In this document: piece by piece, positions 1 through 6,310 of the stretch
Layout of the letters: the number at the start of each line of letters is the position of its first letter
Position numbering within the stretch: the stretch's first letter is position 1
From: an uncultured Lachnospiraceae bacterium
Lineage (GTDB): Bacteria; Bacillota; Clostridia; Lachnospirales; Lachnospiraceae
DNA: 34,323 bases
NCBI GenBank assembly: GCA_948470905.1
Contig: CAOKQK010000035.1
Span: 1 to 34,323, forward strand
Direction: 5' to 3'
Translations under genes and position numbers: made by a program
The notes under the pieces: generated by a model
Database searches by the model: none
Told to the model about the DNA's origin: nothing
What the model saw: the letters and a program-made list of their open reading frames with translations, nothing else

Positions 1-48
1 GTGTTACGGACTTTCACCGATTAGATTGCGCCCATACTGGGCGCACAC
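1..48 (-). mobile_element. 5' end of a group II intron (class C-like), truncated by window edge
   Basis: Read on the minus strand, the sequence right after the T-box terminator's U-tract begins GTGTGCGCCCAGTATGGGCG and continues with a TCTAATCGGTGAAAGTCCG-like stretch. This follows the start of domain I of bacterial group II introns: a GUGYG 5' end, a small CCC/GGG hairpin, a conserved UCUA and GGUGAAAGUCC. Class C introns are known to insert just 3' of intrinsic terminator hairpins, which is exactly the position here. The rest of the intron, including any reverse transcriptase/maturase, lies outside the window. The exact 5' splice junction could be at 48 or 46. Confidence 0.75.
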
Positions 49-84
49 AAAAAAAAGAGACTCCTCCCAAAAAGGACGAATCTC
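49..84 (-). terminator. T-box intrinsic terminator
   Basis: GAGATTCGTCC (74-84) pairs with GGAGGAGTCTC (57-67) with one mismatch and one wobble. It is followed on the minus strand by eight U residues (49-56). The left arm overlaps the 3' flank of the T-box antiterminator, so the two folds exclude each other. The U-tract directly abuts the putative intron start. Confidence 0.9.
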
Positions 85-412
85 TCGTGTTACCACCTTT
101 CATTCATGCATAATTCACATTATGCACCTTATCAGGTACGGGGAAAATCTTTTCTTTTCCCGATACCCCGGACCTATAACGGTGTCTGCCGTCGTGATCT
201 ACTAACCTGATGCGCAAATCCGTACCGCCTGCCCGGCATCAAAACCCACACAGGAGTGGACAATGCTTCCATCAGATATTCAATACGCTGCTCATGGATG
301 TATTCATATCACCAAATCATGCGCCTCTCAGCACCCGGCAGCTCTCTGTATGACTTGTCGCGCGATATTACTTATTCCAATCATTGCATTTTACTGTTCT
401 CTGTTTTGTTGT
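49..412 (-). promoter_or_regulatory. T-box leader, tyrosine specifier (UAC)
   Basis: This is a tRNA-sensing transcription antitermination leader. On the minus strand it shows a Stem I with an AGUA/GAA loop-E pair, and the motif GAATACATCCATGAGC, in which the specifier codon UAC (300-302) follows GAA, predicting tRNA-Tyr. An AGAGAGCTGCCGGGTGCTGAGA apical segment lies between them. The T-box proper is AAAGGTGGTAACACG (86-100); its UGGU would pair with an ACCA acceptor end, matching the A discriminator usual for bacterial tRNA-Tyr. The competing terminator follows at once. The regulated gene is off the left edge, and an intron begins right after the leader, so the regulated RNA would have to be spliced or read through. 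Confidence 0.9.
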
Positions 413-418
413 ATTTCT

Positions 419-447
419 ATTATATACACTTTTTTGCCTTTTTACAA
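419..447 (-). promoter_or_regulatory. Sigma-A promoter of the T-box leader
   Basis: On the minus strand, -35 TTGTAA (442-447) and -10 TATAAT (419-424) are separated by exactly 17 bases. The predicted start near 412 gives a leader of about 360 nt, a normal size for a T-box RNA. Confidence 0.85.
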
Positions 448-496
448 TAGGGAAATCAAAATATTTGCATCGCATTCCATCCGCAGCATCCGCTTT

Positions 497-1018
497 CTAA
501 TCCCTCTTTTTCAAATGCTCCAGGATCCAAAATGTAACCGGCCTGAAGATCATGTAAATACCATACCCCAGCGCCCCGCCAATGACATTCGTGATCAAAT
601 CCGTAATATCCGATGAGCGGAAGCCAGCCAGAAGCGGCTGCAGTAATTCAATCCCCAAGCTCATCAAAAAACAGGCAAAGACCGTCCTGCCAAATCCAGC
701 TGCCCTGTTCCCGGTCAATGGGAATAAAAATCCGAACGGGGTGGTCATAATGACATTCAATACTACCTGCCTGAAAAAATCCCCCCTTCCCTCCAAAACA
801 TCTATAAACGGCACCATATTCATAGGTTTATAGGGATGATCCCACACAAAGGGAATAGATGTTATGATCGGCATTAAGGTAAAATAAAGCACAAAAGAAA
901 GATATAGATACATCAATGTATTCACAAGCAGCCTGTCTCTGCCTTTGATTTTCCACCTGGGGAAAAAGGCAAAAACATATAAGAGAGCCAAAGCCGCAAA
1001 ATCTACCAAATATTTCAT
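497..1018 (-). CDS. VanZ family membrane protein
   Basis: The 173-residue protein has four or five hydrophobic segments and two VanZ-family signatures: an FGFLFPL segment after a conserved basic/amphipathic helix, and the C-terminal FRSSDITDLITNVIGGALGY motif. VanZ proteins are small polytopic membrane proteins. VanZ itself confers low-level teicoplanin resistance, but most family members, including this one, have no known role. The ATG at 1018 is preceded by AAAGGAAGG at good spacing. The start overlaps the stop of a doubtful 72-codon ORF by four bases (ATGA). The Tyr T-box promoter lies about 50 bp beyond its stop. No strong terminator is visible between them. Confidence 0.85.
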   Translation of the reverse strand: MKYLVDFAALALLYVFAFFPRWKIKGRDRLLVNTLMYLYLSFVLYFTLMPIITSIPFVWDHPYKPMNMVPFIDVLEGRGDFFRQVVLNVIMTTPFGFLFPLTGNRAAGFGRTVFACFLMSLGIELLQPLLAGFRSSDITDLITNVIGGALGYGIYMIFRPVTFWILEHLKKRD

Positions 1019-1233
1019 AGTGACCTTCCTTTAAATTTAAGAAACTGTAAATAAATAACTTTGCAATTGGCGCAAAATAAATTCACAAAGGCAAGGCGGA
1101 AGAAGGAGTCGGTGCGGGCACCCACCCCGCCCTCTGCCGCCTTCTCCAGCTTATTGAAAAAATCTATCATTTCTTCTGCGCTTACCGGCTCCATGCCGCT
1201 TTCCGGCACAAACGGGTATGGAAGCCGCAGCAT
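1015..1233 (-). CDS. Doubtful 72-residue ORF or repeat-derived remnant
   Basis: An open frame begins MLRLPYPFVPESGM and ends NCKVIYLQFLKFKGRSL. I recognise no family. Its first 14 codons are written in a palindromic element that recurs at 34.2 kb, where the same frame reads MLRLSCPFVPGKGM in front of a gene whose real start is elsewhere. That suggests the N-terminus is repeat-encoded. The middle (SAEEMIDFFNKLEKAAEGG) looks like genuine helix-forming protein. No good ribosome binding site precedes the ATG at 1233. It may be the frameshifted 3' part of the small ORF at 1182-1313. Confidence 0.25.
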   Translation of the reverse strand: MLRLPYPFVPESGMEPVSAEEMIDFFNKLEKAAEGGVGARTDSFFRLAFVNLFCANCKVIYLQFLKFKGRSL

Positions 1234-1313
1234 GGCAGCCGGTATACAATCAACACCATTCCCATATAATCAGACATGAAATGTTCTGTCTCAAACAAAT
1301 ATTGCATTTTCAT
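1182..1313 (-). CDS. Possible 43-residue small ORF (or 5' part of a frameshifted gene)
   Basis: ATG at 1313 is preceded by GAGGGA (and AAGGAG further upstream). The frame reads MKMQYLFETEHFMSDYMGMV, then LIVYRLP, then enters the palindromic repeat (CCGFHTRLCRKAAWSR) and stops at 1182. The first 27 codons look like real protein and sit 24 bases after the VWA gene stop. The product has no family I recognise. Joining it to the next ORF would need a frame change inside the repeat. Confidence 0.25.
   Translation of the reverse strand: MKMQYLFETEHFMSDYMGMVLIVYRLPCCGFHTRLCRKAAWSR
1191..1240. repeat. Palindromic repeat element, copy 1
   Basis: The stretch beginning CCATGCCGCTTTCCGG and ending GAAGCCGCAGCATGGC matches the one at about 34218-34260 almost base for base over about 45 bp. 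It has an imperfect inverted repeat (CCATGCCG / CGGGTATGG) around a TTTCCGGCACAAA centre. Both copies sit at the 5' side of a gene in the same orientation. This suggests a dispersed REP-like element. Confidence 0.6.
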
Positions 1314-1337
1314 TCCCTCGAGTGCAGACGACGCTCC

Positions 1338-2534
1338 TTACTTCCCCTTGGCAAACTCTTTCTCAAACTGTGCCAGATCCATCCCCTTCAGGGCGCGCTC
1401 CAGCAGCACAGGCAACATCTGGGGATTGCAGGCAAAGCAGGGAATGCCCATGCCCGCTATCCTCTGGGCCATCTGGGCGTCATAATAGGGCTTGCCGCTC
1501 CCCGCCAGGGCAAGCAGGCACACCACCGTGACACCTGACTCCTTCATTTCCTCTATGCGCCGCAGGAGCGCTGCGCGGTTTCCGCCCTCCTCCAGGTCGG
1601 AGATCAGGAAGAAAAGCGTCTTGGCGGGATTCTCAATGAACTGCTGGCAGTACGCCACCGACTGGTTGATATCCGTGCCGCCGCCCAGCTGAAAGCCAAA
1701 CAGCAGATCCACAGGGTCGTCGCTCTTTTCCGTGAGATCCACAATGTTGGTGTCGAAAGCCACGATCCTGGTCTTGATGCTGGACATGCTGGCAAGAATA
1801 CAGCTCACAATGGAGGAATAGATCACGGATTCCCCCATGGAGCCGCTCTGGTCGATGTCCAGGATCACCGTCCACTTGTTCGCCGCCGTGGTGCTGGTCC
1901 TGTCAAAGAAATAAAAATGCTCCGGCACTATGGTGCCCAGCTCCGGACGGTAGTGAGACAGGTTCCTGGAAATGGTCCTCTTAAAATCCAGCGCCGCCGC
2001 GGAAGGGATGGGCGAATGCTTCCTCTTGTTGATGGAAGCCGTCACCGCGCGCCGGATATCCTGTTCCAGGAGCTTGTTGATCTCCTCCACGATCTTCCTG
2101 ATGAACAGGCGCACGCTCTCCTTGGAGCGCTTGGGTATCTGATCCTTGAGCAGCAGGATCGTGGAGGCAAGGTTCACGTCCGGCTCCAGATTCTCCAGAA
2201 GCTCCGGTTCAAAGATAAGCTGTTTCAGCCCGCACCTGGTCATGGCATCCCCCTGGATCACCTTGACCAGCTCCTTGTCAAAAAGGCTTCTCACATCCCC
2301 AAGCCAGCGGGTGATCTGGGGATTGGAGGGACCGTTTCCGGCGCCCCTGCCGCTTCCCTGCGGCCCGAAGCCTCCCGACTCTGTGCGGTTGTAGATTGCC
2401 GCCAGCGCCAGATCCATCAGATCCTGCTCCGGGGTAAGCCCGCCCCCTCCCATATTCTCAAAGCGCTTCTGGCTCTCCTGACCCAGGATCAGCCGCCAGC
2501 GCTGCAGTTTCTCTTGTGCCTGCGAATTATCCAT
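1338..2534 (-). CDS. VWA domain protein with intact MIDAS (MoxR partner)
   Basis: The 398-residue protein has an N-terminal helical part (1-215) and a C-terminal von Willebrand A domain (about 222-390). A complete metal-ion-dependent adhesion site is visible: DxSGS at D228/S230/S232, T287 in GGGTD, and D313 in LISDLEE. Such proteins act in the cytosol with MoxR AAA+ ATPases in maturation or insertion of cofactors or complexes; the target here is unknown. The start is set at 2534 (MDNSQAQEKLQRW) because AGAGGTG lies just upstream. An upstream in-frame extension to 2633 would overlap the DUF5682 gene and is rejected. It is the last clear gene of the SWIM-to-VWA operon, 76 bp after DUF5682. Its order in the set resembles E. 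coli yehL-yehM-yehP-yehQ (from memory; yehP is the VWA gene). Confidence 0.85.
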   Translation of the reverse strand: MDNSQAQEKLQRWRLILGQESQKRFENMGGGGLTPEQDLMDLALAAIYNRTESGGFGPQGSGRGAGNGPSNPQITRWLGDVRSLFDKELVKVIQGDAMTRCGLKQLIFEPELLENLEPDVNLASTILLLKDQIPKRSKESVRLFIRKIVEEINKLLEQDIRRAVTASINKRKHSPIPSAAALDFKRTISRNLSHYRPELGTIVPEHFYFFDRTSTTAANKWTVILDIDQSGSMGESVIYSSIVSCILASMSSIKTRIVAFDTNIVDLTEKSDDPVDLLFGFQLGGGTDINQSVAYCQQFIENPAKTLFFLISDLEEGGNRAALLRRIEEMKESGVTVVCLLALAGSGKPYYDAQMAQRIAGMGIPCFACNPQMLPVLLERALKGMDLAQFEKEFAKGK

Positions 2535-2553
2535 ACTTACACCTCTATTTAAA

Positions 2554-2580
2554 GTCCCGCCTCTGCACTTCAGCCCCCTT
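2554..2580. repeat. Degenerate fragment of the operon's 109-bp repeat
   Basis: GTCCCGCCTCTGCACTTCAG followed by CCCCCTT closely resembles the arm GTTCYGTCTCTGCACTTCTA plus CGCCCCCT of the 109-bp repeats at 4888-5105. It lies in the 76-bp gap between the DUF5682 and VWA genes, so pieces of the same element occupy successive gaps of the operon. Confidence 0.5.
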
Positions 2581-2610
2581 GCTGTGGCTTCCGTTTCAAG
2601 GCTGTCACCT

Positions 2611-4875
2611 TTACAGATCAAAATCAAAGTCATCCAGCCCTTCCACCAGCTCCGTCGCCGCCTGGTCCAGGGCCTGGTTCACCGCCTCACTGACCTGCTG
2701 CCCGTTCAGCCCCCAGATCTCTCCCAGGTTCTCGGCGATCTCGTCCTTCTCCGCCGAGGTAAAATCCGCAAACGCCCTGCGAAGGAACACCAGCGCACGC
2801 TTGAATTCCTCCTGATCCAGCTCCTCCAGATAACTGTCCAGGTTCTCCCAGAGGGACAGTCTGGCGATCAGGGCATATCGGTTCTTCATGGCAAGCCCCT
2901 CGAACCACCCGGCCCCCAGATCAGCAGGCACGCCCTTTGACAGCCTGCGCTGCACCTCCAGCTTCAGCTCCTCCGAGGTGGCGCAGCCCCTCTCCAGCAG
3001 GATCGCCATGGCGAAACCGGAAAGCTTCGTGTTCAGGTCATCCCGCCCTGCAGTCTCCTTCAGAGCTGACAGCCACTGTTCCCTGTTCAGGAAATCATGC
3101 GCCAGAGCCGCCGCGTTCAGGTGCTCCATCGCCGTCACGATCTCCTTGCTGGCGGCGTCGTCACAGACACAGGCGCCGGGAAGCAGCAGGCATGCCCGGT
3201 AGAACATCTGCTTCAGGATCGGTTCCAGCGGCGCAGTCTCCAGGCGCCTGATGCTGCCGTAGGATATGACCGTGGACAGCCTGTAGACCGTCTGTGCCAG
3301 CCCCTCCACGGAGACGGCATCCACTGCCTTCTGCTGCAGGGCGGACACTGCATAATTCACCACAGACGCCATCCCGCAGGTAAAACCGTCCTCTATGACC
3401 GCCGCAATTTGGCCGATATCCGCCGCCTGCTCCGCCCTCTCTTTCATCCTGAAAGCTGCCGCCTGCTCCACCGTGTCTCCCTTTAATGCCGCCTCCACCA
3501 GCTCCATCTCCGCCTCCGGCGTCCAGCGTATCACCCAATGCTCCGACCAGGTGGCATTTTCCTGATTGACCTGCTGCATGCTCACAAAGCTGATCTCCAG
3601 CACCCTGAGCTGATGCAGGAAGAATGATCTATGCAGATCCAGAAACGCCGCCTTCTGAGTGGAAACCCTGCGGTTTTCCCGCAGGTCCAGCATGATATCC
3701 TGTGCCGTAAGGCTTCTGTATTTTTCCAGCTTATATTCTTTTAACAGCCTGTAAAAATCCTCCTGGATGCTGGTGCGGCTGACCCCTTCCGGAAGTGTGC
3801 CTATGGCAGTCCCGATCTCCGTGTCCGCAACCGCCAGGCTGATTTCCGAAAAGCTCCCCTTTCCCAGACAGGTCACGGCCGCGTCCCGCAGATCCCTGAG
3901 CACAGGCACCGAGCCGCCCCGTAGTCTCGCAAGCGCGGACGCCAGCCTCACCGCCTCGATGACCTCCGCGGATGAGACAGGATTGCCCTGCTCCCTCTGG
4001 TATCCCGCGATCTTGGACAGATAGCTGTACGCCGCATACATGGGTTCCCCCTTGAGAATCCCCTTCCACAGCAGCTCATAATAAGCAGGCGCCCTGTTGC
4101 CTGCTCCATATCCGGACCTGGCTGACAGCCTGTAATAAGAATAGGGCATCAGCGTATGATTCGCCCCTACCCTGGGCAGGTCTTTCAGTTCCCCGTCCGT
4201 CATTACCGGCTGCTTAGCGGACAATAATCCCTCCACATGAAAGGCTCCTGTCACCGCCACGATCTCCTCCGGTGCCAGACCTTCCGCCATGGCGTCCGCC
4301 AGCTGTCTTCTCATGTAGGCTTCCCTGACCACCGTCTCCGGCCAGTCCGCGTCCCCGCCCGCGGTCAGCGCCCGCAGCTCTTTTCCGAAAGTATTCGCCC
4401 CTTCATGGTATCCGCCCGCGTCGCCCGCATGCTCCATGGTACGCTCCCAAAAGGTCTCGTGCCCGTCCTCTCCCGCCGTCTGCCCGAGAAGCGCATAGAC
4501 ATTCATGCGACCCTCCTCGCCACAGGCATCCGCTCCTGCCTGCTCCCTCTCGGGAAAGCTTAAGAATACATCGGAAGGCAGATCCATAAACCGGCATGCC
4601 ACCCTGTGCTCCCTGCACCAGAGAAACGCCTGGTACTCCGGCGAATACTCCGCAAAAGGATACAGGATGGTGCGGATGGGCGGCTCCTTTGTGTACGCCA
4701 GTATGGCGATCGGCGGCTTCGTCTCCCGTCTGGTAAGGTTCTCCATCTGGTCATTTAAATCGCTGGGGCCCTCCACCAGCACCAGCCGGGGCTTTTTTTC
4801 ATCCAGGAATCTGCGCAGATGCCACGCGCCCGCCGGGGACAGATGCCGGACTCCGTATATATAAGGTTGATTCAT
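2611..4875 (-). CDS. DUF5682 family protein
   Basis: This 754-residue soluble protein has no signal peptide or membrane helix. The N-terminus reads YIYGVRHLSPAGAWHLRRFL and then VLVEGPSD, with GxRH at 8-11 and EGP at 35-37. Near residue 207-216 comes VTGAFHVEGL. The family is uncharacterised. This GxxH...E...GxxHxxG spacing resembles the TIKI/TraB/ChaN-like fold, which is my inference. The C-terminal two thirds is helical, with a hydrophobic/acidic tail (LVEGLDDFDFDL). The ATG at 4875 follows GAGAGGGGA. The gene lies between the MoxR ATPase and the VWA protein, as in other MoxR/VWA clusters, and probably works with them. The repeats upstream make its 5' leader more than 300 nt from the MoxR stop. 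E. coli yehM, a protein of similar length, may be the counterpart. Confidence 0.75.
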   Translation of the reverse strand: MNQPYIYGVRHLSPAGAWHLRRFLDEKKPRLVLVEGPSDLNDQMENLTRRETKPPIAILAYTKEPPIRTILYPFAEYSPEYQAFLWCREHRVACRFMDLPSDVFLSFPEREQAGADACGEEGRMNVYALLGQTAGEDGHETFWERTMEHAGDAGGYHEGANTFGKELRALTAGGDADWPETVVREAYMRRQLADAMAEGLAPEEIVAVTGAFHVEGLLSAKQPVMTDGELKDLPRVGANHTLMPYSYYRLSARSGYGAGNRAPAYYELLWKGILKGEPMYAAYSYLSKIAGYQREQGNPVSSAEVIEAVRLASALARLRGGSVPVLRDLRDAAVTCLGKGSFSEISLAVADTEIGTAIGTLPEGVSRTSIQEDFYRLLKEYKLEKYRSLTAQDIMLDLRENRRVSTQKAAFLDLHRSFFLHQLRVLEISFVSMQQVNQENATWSEHWVIRWTPEAEMELVEAALKGDTVEQAAAFRMKERAEQAADIGQIAAVIEDGFTCGMASVVNYAVSALQQKAVDAVSVEGLAQTVYRLSTVISYGSIRRLETAPLEPILKQMFYRACLLLPGACVCDDAASKEIVTAMEHLNAAALAHDFLNREQWLSALKETAGRDDLNTKLSGFAMAILLERGCATSEELKLEVQRRLSKGVPADLGAGWFEGLAMKNRYALIARLSLWENLDSYLEELDQEEFKRALVFLRRAFADFTSAEKDEIAENLGEIWGLNGQQVSEAVNQALDQAATELVEGLDDFDFDL

Positions 4876-4887
4876 TCCCCTCTCCTA

Positions 4888-5115
4888 TTCCAGTTCTGTC
4901 TCTGCACTTCTACGCCCCCTGATCTGGAAGGATTTTTCATCTGCACAGGTCGCATCTGTAAATTCCTTCCGGGGCGTATCCGTTCCGAGACTGTTGTTCC
5001 AGTTCCGTCTCTGCACTTCTACGCCCCCTGATCTGGAAGGATTTTTCATCTGCACAGGTCGCATCTGTAAATTCCTTCCGGGGCGTATCCGTTCCGAGAC
5101 TGTTGTTCCAGTTCC
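4888..5115. repeat. Two tandem 109-bp nested-palindrome repeats plus 10-bp start of a third
   Basis: Copies run 4888-4996 and 4997-5105 and are nearly identical (one difference seen, T/C in GTTCYGTC); 5106-5115 begins a third. Each unit is a nested inverted repeat: GTCTC...GAGAC outermost, then ACGCCCC...GGGGCGT, then GGAAGGA...TTCCTTCC with flanking T/A runs, with a terminal region holding a further ACAG/CTGT pair. The internal loops are roughly symmetrical. The transcript of either strand could form a long stepped hairpin. The array lies in the 324-bp gap between the MoxR and DUF5682 genes and would be part of their mRNA. One frame is open through both copies on the minus strand, but no ribosome binding site supports translation. 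Confidence 0.9.
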
Positions 5116-5175
5116 CACTTGTGGGAACTTTTCCCGCTTGTGGGAACTTTTCCCGCTTGTGGGAACTTTTCCCGC
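5112..5175. repeat. 19-bp palindromic tandem array (3.4 units)
   Basis: Units TTCCCRCTTGTGGGAACTT at 5112-5130, 5131-5149 and 5150-5168 are followed by a partial TTCCCGC. Each unit contains the inverted repeat TTCCC...GGGAA, so every unit can form its own small hairpin. The array abuts the 109-bp repeats. The stretch from 5169 to 5198 then shows another piece of the 109-bp motif (CTCTACACTTCTGCGCCCC) up to the MoxR stop. Confidence 0.9.
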
Positions 5176-5199
5176 TCTCTACACTTCTGCGCCCCATCC

Positions 5200-6285
5200 T
5201 CACTCATTCAGCTCTTTGCAGGCTTTATACAGCCCTGCCCAGGAGGCGCCGCGCTTCTTCATGACATTTTCCAGATATTCCTTCCAGACCATCCCGTCCT
5301 TGCCCTCGTCCTTCACCACGGCGCCCTGCAGCCCCGCGGCCAGATCTTCTTCCGTAATCCTGCCGTTCCCAAAGCTTCCCGCCAGGGACATACTGTTGCA
5401 CAAAAGGGAAATCGCTTCCGCGGTGGACAGCACTCCCGCAGGGCTTTTCAGCTTCTGGCTGCGGTCCAGGGTCTCACCGCTTCTCAGCTCCCGGAAAATG
5501 GTGCAGACCTTCTCCACAACCTCCTGCTCCGGCAGTACGGCATGAAGGTCCAGCCCTCCGGAGAGCTGCTCCACCCTGGTCCGCACGATTTCCATCTCCG
5601 CCTTGAGATCTGCCGGAGTGGGAAGCACTACGATATTGAAGCGGCGCTTCAGAGCCGCGGACATCTCATTGACCCCCTTATCCCTTGTGTTTGCGGTGGC
5701 TATCATGGAAAAGCCTTTCTTTGCCGGGACCTCCATCCCAAGCTCCGGCACGGATATCCTTTTCTCCGACAAAATAGAGATCAGCGCATCCTGCACCTCG
5801 GAGGCACACCTTGAAATCTCCTCCATCCTGGCGATGCTCCCCGTCTCCATGGCATGGAACACCGGGCTCTTTAACATAGCCTCCTCCGAGGGACCGTTGG
5901 CGATCAGCATGGCGTAATTCCAGGAATAACGGATCTGTTCCTCCGTGGTTCCCGCCGTCCCCTGGATCACCTGGGTGGAATCTCCGTTGATCGCCGCCGC
6001 CAGATGCTCGGAAAGCCAGCTCTTTGCCGTCCCCGGCTCCCCGATCAGCAAAAGCGCCCTGTCCGTCACCAGCGTGGCAATGGCAATCTCTACCAGACGC
6101 TCATGCCCGATATACTTGGGGGTGATCTCCACGCTGCCTGCCTTTCCGCCGCAGATATAAGTCTTCACCGAACGGGGCGACATGCGCCACCCCTGGGGAA
6201 TGGGATTCTCCTCCGCCGCTATCAGTGCGTCTATTTCCTTTTGATAAAGCTGCTCCGCAGGCAGCCGCAAAACTTCCTGTTCCAT
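5200..6285 (-). CDS. MoxR-family AAA+ ATPase
   Basis: This is a 361-residue AAA+ ATPase. Walker A is GEPGTAKS (82-89). The Walker B/E region reads IARMEEISR (151-159), with Glu where MoxR proteins usually have Asp before the catalytic Glu. Sensor 1 is in MIATANTRD (194-202), followed by an arginine-finger-like LKRRFN (212-217). MoxR ATPases pair with VWA proteins as chaperones for metal insertion or complex assembly. The ATG at 6285 (MEQEVLRLPAEQL) is chosen because the longer frame runs back into the preceding gene; AAAGGAGA lies 13 bp upstream, slightly far. The gap to the preceding helical-repeat gene is only 25 bp, indicating co-transcription. Counterpart by order: E. coli yehL. Confidence 0.88.
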   Translation of the reverse strand: MEQEVLRLPAEQLYQKEIDALIAAEENPIPQGWRMSPRSVKTYICGGKAGSVEITPKYIGHERLVEIAIATLVTDRALLLIGEPGTAKSWLSEHLAAAINGDSTQVIQGTAGTTEEQIRYSWNYAMLIANGPSEEAMLKSPVFHAMETGSIARMEEISRCASEVQDALISILSEKRISVPELGMEVPAKKGFSMIATANTRDKGVNEMSAALKRRFNIVVLPTPADLKAEMEIVRTRVEQLSGGLDLHAVLPEQEVVEKVCTIFRELRSGETLDRSQKLKSPAGVLSTAEAISLLCNSMSLAGSFGNGRITEEDLAAGLQGAVVKDEGKDGMVWKEYLENVMKKRGASWAGLYKACKELNE

Positions 6286-6310
6286 AATTAACGATATTCT
6301 CCTTTCCCGT

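Noticed and set aside
256-616. Small plus-strand ORFs over the T-box region
   Set aside because: They lie opposite a well-formed T-box leader and the end of the VanZ gene, with no ribosome binding site.
2535-2633. N-terminal extension of the VWA protein
   Set aside because: The extension would overlap the DUF5682 gene end and crosses the repeat fragment; the ATG at 2534 has a good ribosome binding site.
4937-5203. Open minus-strand frame through the 109-bp repeats as a small gene
   Set aside because: It starts at the MoxR stop codon without its own ribosome binding site, and its openness follows from the repeat period not creating stops; the sequence is better explained as structured repeats.
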